DNA from: Bdellovibrionia bacterium
Lineage (GTDB): Bacteria > Bdellovibrionota > Bdellovibrionia > Bdellovibrionales > JAGQZY01
Assembly (NCBI GenBank): GCA_030427805.1
Contig: JAUICP010000004.1
Location: forward strand, 124,001 to 188,000
Direction of reading: 5' to 3'
DNA: 64,000 nucleotides
The notes under the pieces are model-generated. The model saw only the letters and a program-made list of their open reading frames with translations. It was not told the origin of the DNA and did no database searches. Each line of letters begins with the position of its first letter. The stretch's first letter is position 1. Of this stretch, positions 9,200 through 18,199 are shown in pieces. Made by a program: the position numbers and the translations under genes.

Positions 9200-9740
9200 T
9201 TTTAAATCCTCCACCCCTTGCCAAATGCAAGATTGTGCCCACAACGATCACTTATATAGCTTAGTATTTTCAATTACTTAGGATTCTAATGAATTTGAGG
9301 GCTCCAAAAAAGTGTTTCATTATTAAACGTTTTTGACGAATTTTGGGGCCCCTGAGAATCACCAGGTTCGACAAAATCTGGTGGTTCTGTTCAACAAGAA
9401 GTCCCCAGAGTCGTCAACGAGTTTTAATGCATTGCGTTTGTTGCTGTGCGATAACAGCCTTGTTTCCTGCTAAAGGGAAAAAGAGAAATGGCGAAGTTGG
9501 TTAGAACTCTCTATAAGCCCGCCCCCGAAGACAGTGTCTTCACTCAAAAATCCCACCTAAATACCCTTCAAATACCCATCCCCGAGCTTCTAACCCTGAC
9601 CTCGTCAGGGCCTTATCTCTTTGAAATCGTAAGGTTTTTTAAAGAATATTGAAAAAGCACCAGATTCGATCCAGCCTGTAACATCTTCAAGCACCTTTGA
9701 CATGCTGCATTATTTGAAGAAAATCCCTCTTGAGGTGCCC
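9200..9740. other. Intergenic region with hairpins; no confident gene
   Basis: About 540 bases between divergent genes. It must hold promoters for both the vWA lipoprotein and the large secreted protein. Visible features are an inverted repeat CACCAG...CTGGTG (9360-9383), a GGGGCCCC palindrome near 9345, and a 54-codon open frame described separately. Nothing resembles a tRNA or a known RNA family. Confidence 0.5.
9488..9652 (+). CDS. Candidate small protein, 54 residues
   Basis: An ATG-started open frame of 54 codons (MAKLVRTLYKPAPEDS..., ending RFFKEY), too short for the supplied ORF track. Upstream is a purine-rich AAAGGGAAAAAGAG but no ideally spaced Shine-Dalgarno. It is Pro/Leu-rich with no signal peptide or motif I recognise, and an internal CCCTGA/TCAGGG hairpin lies near its 3' half. 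It could equally be chance or leader sequence. Confidence 0.22.
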   Translation: MAKLVRTLYKPAPEDSVFTQKSHLNTLQIPIPELLTLTSSGPYLFEIVRFFKEY

Positions 9741-12700
9741 ATGGAGAAATTAATTATAAGGATTCTACCCCTATTGATTGCATGTTTAAGCTTTAGCCAC
9801 GCCCAAGCTTTGGATACCCCGGCCCTCGAGCTCGATTTACTGATTAAAACCGTCGAAAGAGTGCGCTTCAATGCATCTGCCAATGAAGCTCGATCGACTT
9901 TTCTTAAAAACTGTTTCTTAGAAACCCCCGAAGACCTCAACCTTTCAGTTGAAGAATTAGAAACCTTCAAAGAAAGCTGCGAACCGGAAAAAGAGTTGGT
10001 TCGGCATAAGCTCGCCGATCTCTTGCCAAAAATGAAGGTAGCGCTCGCTCTTAGTAGCTTTCGAATGCAGCCCGAAACCCCGGCCTTTGCTTTCGACGAA
10101 AGGTATTCTTGGGTCTACAAAATTAAACCGCATCCGTCCCATCCCCATCACAATATAGCGACCCGTAGTTTTGAGTGGGTTACTTCATTTTTCACCGGTG
10201 ATTTACAGATGGCTCCCCTCGAGAGACTTGCCGAAGTCGGCTGCCAAATTCAAGAAGGTGACCGCTGCTATTCTGAACTCGATTACGCAAAAAAACTTTA
10301 TCGCGCGGACAATCAAGCACTCGAATCCCATTTTAGAGAGGAGCGCTCCGAGTTCGTGACCCAAATCGAGGAGCGAATCGAACAACTCAATCAAGGCTTT
10401 TTTGAAGGCGTTGAAAACCCTTCTGATTACGAACTGACGTACTACAAAAATTATTACGAAAAGCAGTATGAAAACGCCCTTCATAGTTTTGCTCTCTACA
10501 AACGATATGATCTACAGAAACAGTACAAAGACCGTTACATGCAGCTTGTGAGTCAAGCGCCCTTTTTGCTTTTTGTTAACAACGTAAACCCGAGTGACGA
10601 AACCCTTGCCAAGGCATTTAAACAAATTGCCAATAACGCGAGAGAGAACTTCGAAAAGATTACCGAAGATTTTAGAGATATTCTGACTCGTCACCAAGAA
10701 AAGCTCGAAAAGGGCGATAGCAGGAGTGCCAATGAATGGGCGGTAAAAAAGCTTCTACACTACATCGCCTTTAAGCCGCCTTTGATGCAAGTCCTTGCCG
10801 AAGAAACAGAACTCCAAGAAACGGCAGAACGTTTAGATTCAAGGTTCCGACGCCAGGAAATGTACAAAGCGGCCATCGAGGCTGGCGGTCTTATCACTCT
10901 TCATGTGGCGTCCTTTATTCTCAGTGGCGGCACAAGTCTCGTCCTCAACCTCTTTTTAGGGGCTGTCGATATTGGCTACCTTGCTTACACGAGCACTGGT
11001 TATTTAGAGGCACGATCCTACCTAGCGTCCACTCCTCTCGGAAGTGATGCCATAGCCGATATCAATCAACTCGATACCGAGAGTAAAAGCCTTCTTCTCA
11101 TGTCGATTTTAACTCCGATCGGAGTTGTCGGCTCCGCAAGAGCCGTGGTCCAAGGACTCAAACCAGAGACCCGTGTCGCTATTCGCAGTCGCTGGCAATC
11201 CCTGGTCGACTCGAGGTCGAGAACTCCCGTAAAAAGACCGGGAACCAATGATGTTGTTGGACAAATAGAAACGAAATTCCGAAGTCGCATCCACGATATT
11301 CAGACTGGCAGCAGAGATGCCGTGCAAACCTTTTTACGCTCTCACGATGAAACCACCTACAAAGAGATGGCCCAAGAAATTATCGAAGAAATGGAAAAGG
11401 TTCAAAAGCCATTCCGCTGGGGAGTTCACGACGAAGCATGGGGAAGTCAAGTTTCTACAAGACAACTCCTGCGGCGAAACCTAGGACGATTTGGCAATCA
11501 AATTCCTGAGTTCCCAGCCAAATATCTTCTCGACAACACAATTGTTATTGCCGAAGAACTTTCATCGGGCGCTCGAGGTTTTCTTATTGCCGAAAGGCGT
11601 GCCCAAGCGGACGCCCTCATTGAAAGCTTCTTTAAAAAACAAGGAACTTCAGTGCCCGAAAATCTCACAGGTGCCCAGATACAAGAGATATCAGTCTATG
11701 CGCGTAGCCTCGATGATCTTCCGGTGGAGGAACTTCCCGAAGCGATGAGAAGGGCCATGGATCAATACCGAGCAGCACCGGCTAAAATTGCCCCCCTCGA
11801 CGGTGGAATGGCGAGCTTTGAACACTTACTTCGTGCGCGAATTTCAAGAAAGTACTATCAGCAAGTAAAGACGTGGATTGAAAGAAACGGGAACGAGCTT
11901 CAAGCGCGGTACCTCAATGGACACACTTTTCAAGACTCTGATCAAATGATTGAGGAACTCGCAAAAAGAATTGAGGATGGATCCATTCGCCTCGATAATG
12001 ATTTCTTTCCGGACTTTATCCGTGCCGACGAGGACTTCTTTCTCGACACCGTGGATATCTATTTTGATAATCTGGCCAAACATCAGGTCAAAACTCAGTT
12101 TGACGACTGGATGACCTTTATGCACGACTTCCCGCAAGAATTGCACAAGCGTCTCTCACAATATGTCGTTCATCGTCTTCGTCATGCCCGACTCATCGAA
12201 GAGGAAGCAAAAATGATTTCCGAGGCCGGGGCTCGCCGCATTCAAGTTCCTTCTAAAAATATCGATTCGGGCGAAGGCTTAGTTGAAATCCAAATTCGAA
12301 ATAGAGATCACCTGACCCGACTCATAAAAGATGAAGAAATGGCCCTTGATAGTATTGTCGGCACACCCAATTCAGGAGGAATTGCAAGTTTCCTAGCCGA
12401 AGCCCATCGCATTCGCACGCGACTGGAAATTGTCGCCCGCTATACTTTTGATGGTAATCAACCGGGCCTGGCTCGCTCGATATTTCAGAGAGTGCAAAAT
12501 GCTAATTTACCAAAAGCGGGACTCAACATTGTCGAACGCGAAGAACTCAAACAATCGGTACTCATTGTTATTCAAGGAGCCGAAAAAAGTGCTGATAAAT
12601 TTCATGGAGCGGCCCAAGGGGCGGTGATCCTCATGCCGACTCGAAGTGTGGCCAGAGCCCTTTCTCTGAATGAGAGCCAACTATCGCGCTCTGTGAGTTT

Positions 12701-13097
12701 TATGCGCTGGGGAGTGGGATCTGGCGGTGGTGGCGCCATAGTCGGCCTGCCAATGATGTTTGTCGGCCTGATCGGAACCCATGAGCACGCGGAATTGAAA
12801 ACCGAATTAGAGGAAACCATGCTCACTGGCACCGAAGAGGAATTTGAACAAAGCTTTGTACAGTACTGCCTGCACTTTGTTGACGCTTGCTCCCAGGCTC
12901 GCACAGCCCTAAGAGCTCCCCTGCTCAGTCAGATGGAAAAGACTGAGATCATTAACTCAATGTGGGGAGAGGATGTCATTGAGCTCGCAGAACAGTGGCG
13001 CGCAAAAAGAGCTTCCTATCAGCTCGAACAAGATGTCAGCCATGTTCTCGAAACCGAGCTGCTTGAGCGTCTACGAAATCAAAACGAATCCCAATAG
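9741..13097 (+). CDS. Large secreted protein of unknown function (1118 residues)
   Basis: I start at the ATG at 9741, six bases after GAGG, rather than the track start 13 codons earlier. A signal peptide (MEKLIIRILPLLIACLSFSHAQA) is followed by a largely alpha-helical, charge-rich chain. A hydrophobic segment lies near residue 395-435 (LHVASFILSGGTSLVLNLFL). A second, glycine-rich one lies near residue 1000 (GSGGGGAIVGLPMMFVGLIG). I recognise no domain or catalytic motif. The gene is followed at close range by the VTT protein, so they may be co-transcribed. The two hydrophobic stretches suggest membrane insertion after export, or a toxin-like helical hairpin; both are speculation. Confidence 0.75.
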   Translation: MEKLIIRILPLLIACLSFSHAQALDTPALELDLLIKTVERVRFNASANEARSTFLKNCFLETPEDLNLSVEELETFKESCEPEKELVRHKLADLLPKMKVALALSSFRMQPETPAFAFDERYSWVYKIKPHPSHPHHNIATRSFEWVTSFFTGDLQMAPLERLAEVGCQIQEGDRCYSELDYAKKLYRADNQALESHFREERSEFVTQIEERIEQLNQGFFEGVENPSDYELTYYKNYYEKQYENALHSFALYKRYDLQKQYKDRYMQLVSQAPFLLFVNNVNPSDETLAKAFKQIANNARENFEKITEDFRDILTRHQEKLEKGDSRSANEWAVKKLLHYIAFKPPLMQVLAEETELQETAERLDSRFRRQEMYKAAIEAGGLITLHVASFILSGGTSLVLNLFLGAVDIGYLAYTSTGYLEARSYLASTPLGSDAIADINQLDTESKSLLLMSILTPIGVVGSARAVVQGLKPETRVAIRSRWQSLVDSRSRTPVKRPGTNDVVGQIETKFRSRIHDIQTGSRDAVQTFLRSHDETTYKEMAQEIIEEMEKVQKPFRWGVHDEAWGSQVSTRQLLRRNLGRFGNQIPEFPAKYLLDNTIVIAEELSSGARGFLIAERRAQADALIESFFKKQGTSVPENLTGAQIQEISVYARSLDDLPVEELPEAMRRAMDQYRAAPAKIAPLDGGMASFEHLLRARISRKYYQQVKTWIERNGNELQARYLNGHTFQDSDQMIEELAKRIEDGSIRLDNDFFPDFIRADEDFFLDTVDIYFDNLAKHQVKTQFDDWMTFMHDFPQELHKRLSQYVVHRLRHARLIEEEAKMISEAGARRIQVPSKNIDSGEGLVEIQIRNRDHLTRLIKDEEMALDSIVGTPNSGGIASFLAEAHRIRTRLEIVARYTFDGNQPGLARSIFQRVQNANLPKAGLNIVEREELKQSVLIVIQGAEKSADKFHGAAQGAVILMPTRSVARALSLNESQLSRSVSFMRWGVGSGGGGAIVGLPMMFVGLIGTHEHAELKTELEETMLTGTEEEFEQSFVQYCLHFVDACSQARTALRAPLLSQMEKTEIINSMWGEDVIELAEQWRAKRASYQLEQDVSHVLETELLERLRNQNESQ

Positions 13098-13150
13098 GAA
13101 GAATCTTGCCTGACCAGGGAGCATAAGCTACCTTGGGCTCTGGAGATTTA

Positions 13151-13762
13151 GTGACAACACAAGACCTTTCTGGTGACAAAGAAGTTCAATTATTTGTGCG
13201 AAAAACTCTGTTGAGAGCGCTACTCGGCATCGGTATCTTGCTCGTGCTCGGCGCTATCCTCTTTTTCTATTTCGACGACGAGATTAAAACCTTTACCCAT
13301 TGGACGGTCAATCGCTTTGGCTTCGCCGGTATGGCCCTCATCGTATTCGTTGCCGACTCACTTATTACACCATTTCCCCCTGACATAATTTTGGTGATCA
13401 TTGCTAAATCAGAACTCGCAAATAATTGGCTCGTCTATGTTGGAATCCTGGGAAGTTTATCCGTAGTTGGTGGCAATCTGGGAGCCTTCCTCGGGAGAAA
13501 ACTGGGAAACACTCGATGGGCTAAAGGACTAGTCACACTCTTGAGCCGTGGCGATGAAAAAATGATTAGTCGACTTGGGTTTTGGGCCGTAGTTCTGGGA
13601 GCGGCAACACCACTTCCCTTTTCTATTACTACATGGACTGCGGGTTTTATTGGCATGAAAAAACGCTTGGTGTTTTTTGCTTGTTTAGTTCGCATCCCAC
13701 GCTATTACATTTACTACGTTCTCATTGCCTATTCGGATTACCTCGGCCAATTGCTAGGTTGA
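13151..13762 (+). CDS. VTT/DedA-type (YqaA-like) inner-membrane protein
   Basis: About 203 residues with an N-terminal helix (LGIGILLVLGAILFF) and the VTT core: FGFAGMALIVFVADSLITPFPPD, then GGNLGAFLGRKLG, then GAATPLPFSITTWTAGFIGM and a final helix. The PFPPD and TPLPFS turns are typical of this fold, whose members act in lipid scrambling or undecaprenyl-phosphate recycling. A GTG at 13151, five bases after GGAG, is preferred to the TTG at 13133. The specific lipid is unknown. Confidence 0.78.
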   Translation: MTTQDLSGDKEVQLFVRKTLLRALLGIGILLVLGAILFFYFDDEIKTFTHWTVNRFGFAGMALIVFVADSLITPFPPDIILVIIAKSELANNWLVYVGILGSLSVVGGNLGAFLGRKLGNTRWAKGLVTLLSRGDEKMISRLGFWAVVLGAATPLPFSITTWTAGFIGMKKRLVFFACLVRIPRYYIYYVLIAYSDYLGQLLG

Positions 13763-13871
13763 TTCCCCTGGGACTGGCCTTAAGGTTGAGCCCTCTCCTC
13801 AGTCTTGGCTTTTTTAAAACGACTCGTTTACTATATTAAGTAGCTTAAATTATTTTATTTTTTAGGAATAT

Positions 13872-14936
13872 ATGAGCGACTTACGCATCATCAGTGAACA
13901 CTTTCAAAGACTTGCTTCTTACCTGCAGAGCCCTTCGATCTTTGCTGTAATGATTCATCGCTATGACTCCATTGGTGTTATCGATTCTGGCCGCCTCTCT
14001 TTAGTTGATGTCTCCTACCCTTCGGCCGAAGATTTACGAAGAGAAATTCACGCATTCTTGAAAAATATTAGAATTCAAGTCAATGAAAACGCACCTGTCA
14101 TAGAAATTCCGTTTTCTGATGGAACCTATCTCGTCATAACTGATGAACCAGTCACACAAGGGCCTACTGTTACGATCGAAATGCCGCAAAAGTATCCGAA
14201 AGTAACAATTGATCACTTTCTAAAGTGGAAATCCCTCAGCAGAAAAATGGGTGAGTTTCTTAAAGCTTCAATTTCTCGGGGAATCAATACCATAGTTTCT
14301 TCAAATGATGAGGTAACAAGACAGGTTTTTCTGAATTCGCTGACTCGATTTACAACACGTTCTGAAAGAATCGTTGTCATTGATCACAATAGAGAAATAT
14401 TCACACAAAACCGACATGTCGCTTACTTTCGCTCCCACCTTAATTTTCATGGTGAAGGCATGACAATTTCATCGGACGAGCTCATAGACATGGCTCAGAG
14501 ACGAGGCTGTGACCGTTTGATACTCGACTCTATCAATGAGAAAAACTGTTTTGCTTTTTTAAAAGCTCTTTCTAGTGGCACACGAGGAATGAGTACCATT
14601 AACGCAGAGTCGACGACCGATGCCCTTCATAAATTATTAGATTCGGGTCTGTACTCTTCAAAGCGCACAGAGAGAGAACTCATAGAAAATCTAATTAGCA
14701 AAAACCTCCACGTTATTATTCAGATCAACCGCCAGGCAGATAATCAAAGGCGAGTAGAAAGAATCGATGAAATCGTTGGTGGCGGTGAATCAGAACTTCG
14801 CCTTGAGAGTATTTATGAAGCCAATGTCAAAGAGGACGGCGAAACCGATTATGTCCCAACGACCTACGTGCCCCAATTCTTAGAGTACCTCGCCAAAAAA
14901 GGTACGAGCATCGAAAAGAAATTATTTGAAAGCTAA
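13872..14936 (+). CDS. CpaF/VirB11-like secretion ATPase homologue without ATPase motifs
   Basis: 354 residues that follow the C-terminal half of CpaF/TadA-type traffic ATPases block by block: FLKASISRGINTIVS, SERIVVIDHNREI, MAQRRGCDRLILDS, TRGMSTINAES, DEIVGG. The functional residues are gone. SGGTGSGKTT is replaced by SSNDEVTRQV, the Walker B/GExRG block by LDSINEKN, and the TTIHAN histidine box by STINAE. The N-terminal about 110 residues are divergent. It therefore probably does not hydrolyse ATP and may serve as a structural or regulatory partner of a real CpaF encoded elsewhere. It is single-gene, and its last 15 bases overlap the convergent gene. Confidence 0.7.
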   Translation: MSDLRIISEHFQRLASYLQSPSIFAVMIHRYDSIGVIDSGRLSLVDVSYPSAEDLRREIHAFLKNIRIQVNENAPVIEIPFSDGTYLVITDEPVTQGPTVTIEMPQKYPKVTIDHFLKWKSLSRKMGEFLKASISRGINTIVSSNDEVTRQVFLNSLTRFTTRSERIVVIDHNREIFTQNRHVAYFRSHLNFHGEGMTISSDELIDMAQRRGCDRLILDSINEKNCFAFLKALSSGTRGMSTINAESTTDALHKLLDSGLYSSKRTERELIENLISKNLHVIIQINRQADNQRRVERIDEIVGGGESELRLESIYEANVKEDGETDYVPTTYVPQFLEYLAKKGTSIEKKLFES

Positions 14937-16832
14937 GCGACTTCTTTCTTCAAATTTTTTGTAAATACTCGCCATAGATTGTTTGAATTCGATGAGTTGC
15001 TGTGAGTTAAGATCTTCGAGTCCGAAAACTTGGTCACTGTAGCGATCCGTAATTTTCTGCAGATCACCTTTGATCTCCGGCCGTTTTTCTCCGGCACTCT
15101 TAACAAAAAGACTCGGCGGCAAATAGGAAGGCTTTGAAAGCCTAATATATTCCAAAAGTTCTAGGCAAAGGCGATAGGCCTCTTCTGTCTCATTAGAGGA
15201 ACCTTTATATTTATTCTGAAACTCATAGTATCTTTGACTCAACTCTTTGACCTGAGTCACTTTACTCGGCTTCTTTTCTTTAGATTGAGTCAATGTTCCT
15301 CGAATCTTACGAACCGAAACAAATTTTAAAAGCAGCACGAGACAAACTAAAAGCAAAAGAAAAGCCCATGTTTTTGCAAAAAAGTCAGAAAGAGCCTCCA
15401 TAAATGATTCCGACTCCAAACTCTCTTTTGATTGTGCAACTTTATATTCCTTAGGCAACTTCTCTTCTACGGTTCTATCGATAAATCGCTCAATTTCAGA
15501 AGTCACTTCTTGCCGAGGTTTTACCAGAGACTCGGATCCGAAGGCCTTAGTTTGCACGGCTTTTTCTTTGATTTTAGGCAATTCTTTTCGCAATTGCCGG
15601 CGAAGAAATTGATCTTCATAGCTTTTATCGAAATTCATTTGCTTAAGAGTAGCACGAGTCACTTCGGCAATGTTTCTTTCTTGATGATTCAAACCACCAG
15701 AATTTTGAATCTGGTCGAAATTACTTGGACTGGTTTGCGTGACTTTATAAAACAAATCGCGATTGGATTGGATTTCTTGTTTAATATTTCCAGAGCGCAA
15801 TAAGTTGCGAAAATCTCGTTCTTTAAATAAATTCTTTAATCTCTCGACATCATTCCCACTTAGCTGAGAACCCTGCCTCAATTCTTTTGCCAGAAGGTCC
15901 CTTTGTGACTCAACTTCCTGCGGGACAGCTCCTCCTTTCACAAAGCTTTGCAACTTCGCTTCAAAGTCTTTTACTTCGCGAGGAACCCCTGAGTTTTTAA
16001 TCTTATCAATCTTATCTTGAACTTTTTCATCTATAATTTTCTCTAAATTGAGACCCGGTAATTTCGAAACACCTCCAACCAGGGGCTTGACTCTCTGCCA
16101 GTTCTTTTCAACTATTTGTGTAAGCCCCATATTCTTAAAAAAACTTTCATCATCCCTTAGGTCGGGAATAAAGTACTGGAAGCCTTTGAATACGAGTAAA
16201 AATAAAACGGTATAAATTATAGCATTGAGATAATGATCGTAGGCTGGCGCTTTGAGCTTGGTTGGAATGGATTCCCTCGACCATGATTGGATCCGCATAA
16301 ACACAAAAAAGGTAATGAATATTGCGACGACAATACTCTGTGTTGGCGACATTTCTACCCTGTAGTTATATAGAAAAAAGTACAGGCCACTCATCAATAA
16401 GCCCGCCCGCAACTGCATGGGCGAATAGGCGTAATAACTGGTCGCTAAACTAAAAAGCAAAAGAAGATCATACTGACTGTATTGAAGTTCTGGCTTAAAA
16501 ATGAATAGGGCTCCGGCTCCTAAGCTCAGGACTCCACCCATAACTCTCTGTAAAACTAGATATTGCCCCTTATGGGACGGAGCTTTAACAAGACCTCTTG
16601 CCTTAATCTGAGCGCCTTGAAAATTAACAAAACGAGATTCTCCCAACTCGTCGTCGCTGAGGCCTTCGATCGTCAATGATCGCTTGCCGTAGAAAAAATG
16701 ACGGACCACAAAGGCGATATTGAATAACAAAAAGAGAACAAAAAATCGATCTTTGTGAAATCCTCCCTGATGGGCTCCAAGAAAAGCCGGGTAAAAGGAG
16801 ATAAGTACCATTCTCAGATCGATTAAACTCAC
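14922..16832 (-). CDS. Membrane protein with DUF4129-like C-terminus, no transglutaminase core
   Basis: 636 residues. The N-terminal part (about 1-225) has six to seven membrane segments, a long charged helical stretch (about 235-485) follows, then one membrane helix (about 487-507, AFLLLLVCLVLLLKF) and a cytosolic tail with EAYRLCLELLEYIRLSK and DRYSDQVFGL, which resembles DUF4129. In many bacteria MoxR-DUF58 is followed by a TgpA-type protein whose middle is a periplasmic transglutaminase. Here that place is taken by helical sequence without a Cys-His-Asp triad. Start overlaps the DUF58 stop by 4 bp, so it is in one operon with DUF58 and MoxR. Function unknown. Confidence 0.65.
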   Translation of the reverse strand: MSLIDLRMVLISFYPAFLGAHQGGFHKDRFFVLFLLFNIAFVVRHFFYGKRSLTIEGLSDDELGESRFVNFQGAQIKARGLVKAPSHKGQYLVLQRVMGGVLSLGAGALFIFKPELQYSQYDLLLLFSLATSYYAYSPMQLRAGLLMSGLYFFLYNYRVEMSPTQSIVVAIFITFFVFMRIQSWSRESIPTKLKAPAYDHYLNAIIYTVLFLLVFKGFQYFIPDLRDDESFFKNMGLTQIVEKNWQRVKPLVGGVSKLPGLNLEKIIDEKVQDKIDKIKNSGVPREVKDFEAKLQSFVKGGAVPQEVESQRDLLAKELRQGSQLSGNDVERLKNLFKERDFRNLLRSGNIKQEIQSNRDLFYKVTQTSPSNFDQIQNSGGLNHQERNIAEVTRATLKQMNFDKSYEDQFLRRQLRKELPKIKEKAVQTKAFGSESLVKPRQEVTSEIERFIDRTVEEKLPKEYKVAQSKESLESESFMEALSDFFAKTWAFLLLLVCLVLLLKFVSVRKIRGTLTQSKEKKPSKVTQVKELSQRYYEFQNKYKGSSNETEEAYRLCLELLEYIRLSKPSYLPPSLFVKSAGEKRPEIKGDLQKITDRYSDQVFGLEDLNSQQLIEFKQSMASIYKKFEERSRLAFK

Positions 16833-18199
16833 CGACTCATCTCCGTCTCAGTTAAAATTTTCTTCTGCAAATCATCTCCACCGTCAGGCTGACAAAAATA
16901 AACCTGCTGAGAGTGCCGATTAAACCATGTCTGGAGTTCAGCCATTCGCCCTTGAGCCGTAAGATCCAGTTCTTTCTTCTGTTGAGCCGTTAATCCAAAG
17001 ACTCTTCGATCGACGATAGAGCTCACATCAACAAAAACCCCAATCAACTTAACCTGACGAGCCAGGAGGACTTCAAATTTCTTAATCAGTTGATCCACCG
17101 GCAAGAGGTAAAAGGCTGATAAATACAAAACGTATTCGCCGGGCTTAACAAATCGGATGTATTTATCAAAAAGGCTCTCTTGATCCAGACTGTGCTGCAA
17201 GTGTCGCATTGATCGGATCAGACTTTCCGTTGTAAAATAACTGTGATCACGGAAGAGCACCTGATTTTGCGAAAAGAGCTGAAGAGAGGCATTTTGACTC
17301 GCTAGTTGCTTAGCCAAAAGAATTCCAATTTTTTTAACCTCATCGACGGAATCCCTTTTAAGATTTTCGAGGTGATACTTACTATTCATTTCTACAAAAA
17401 TAGAAATATCGGAACTGGACAACTTTTCGTATTCTTTAACGACTAGGGCTCCACGCCGGGCCGATAGCTTCCAAGAAATCCATTTCTTAGGGTCTCCACT
17501 GCGGTAATCTCGAGCCCCACTAAAGCAAGGCGAGTCCCCAAAGATCTGAACATCTAAATTTCCAAATCGCGTAATTTCTTCGATTCCAGTCAACCCCACT
17601 TGAGCTAAACTTCGCGTTTTGGGATGAATATCAATGGTGTCTTTATCGAGAAACTCTACGTTAAAACCAAAAAAGCCAAAGGGATCTTGAACCGTGGCCC
17701 TAAGTCCGCTGAAATTTTGTAAGCCAATTCCACGGTCTACTTTAAAACTATGGGAGTACCTCACCCACTGCTTAGCGCCCAAACCGGATTCAATCCTCAT
17801 ATAGTGATTTCTTTTAATACTACCAGAAAAACCATCCTTAAAGATCAAAGGGCCTACAGATTGGTTACTACCATTCTTAATTCGATAAATAATTTTTACC
17901 TCAGAGTCTTCTAAGGCTTTCGCCGGCACTTCCCGAGTGATTTCAATCGCGGCAGCTGCAGATTTTGTACGGTTATAAAAAAGAAGTAGAAAAAAAATAA
18001 TTGTCAAAAAAGCGGCAAGAAATGCCAGCTCAAAAAAAGACAGGACCAGGCAAACAAGGGCTATAAGAATACTCAAATAAAAGGGGTGAAGGGCCGAGAG
18101 TAAACTCAAGAGAGGTCCGACACGACCGAGTTTACCCTGCCGGTAGCTCGATATCTTAACGATCTCTCGAGGACTTAGATAACTCAGGTGTTTGGTCAT
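16829..18199 (-). CDS. DUF58-domain protein
   Basis: 456 residues. Two adjacent membrane helices lie near 40-85, followed by a beta-rich region and then the DUF58 signature (GDSPCFSGARDYRSGDPKKW, then SARRGALVVKEYE) that leads into a vWA-like fold (DISIFVEMNSKYH). Partner of the MoxR ATPase encoded just upstream; the genes overlap by 4 bp. MoxR/DUF58 pairs are thought to act as chaperones for protein or cofactor maturation at the membrane; the client is unknown. Confidence 0.88.
   Translation of the reverse strand: MTKHLSYLSPREIVKISSYRQGKLGRVGPLLSLLSALHPFYLSILIALVCLVLSFFELAFLAAFLTIIFFLLLFYNRTKSAAAAIEITREVPAKALEDSEVKIIYRIKNGSNQSVGPLIFKDGFSGSIKRNHYMRIESGLGAKQWVRYSHSFKVDRGIGLQNFSGLRATVQDPFGFFGFNVEFLDKDTIDIHPKTRSLAQVGLTGIEEITRFGNLDVQIFGDSPCFSGARDYRSGDPKKWISWKLSARRGALVVKEYEKLSSSDISIFVEMNSKYHLENLKRDSVDEVKKIGILLAKQLASQNASLQLFSQNQVLFRDHSYFTTESLIRSMRHLQHSLDQESLFDKYIRFVKPGEYVLYLSAFYLLPVDQLIKKFEVLLARQVKLIGVFVDVSSIVDRRVFGLTAQQKKELDLTAQGRMAELQTWFNRHSQQVYFCQPDGGDDLQKKILTETEMSR

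Noticed and set aside
9340-9352. GGGGCCCC palindrome as a possible operator
   Set aside because: A short palindrome of this kind occurs by chance, and no second copy or adjacent promoter box is evident.
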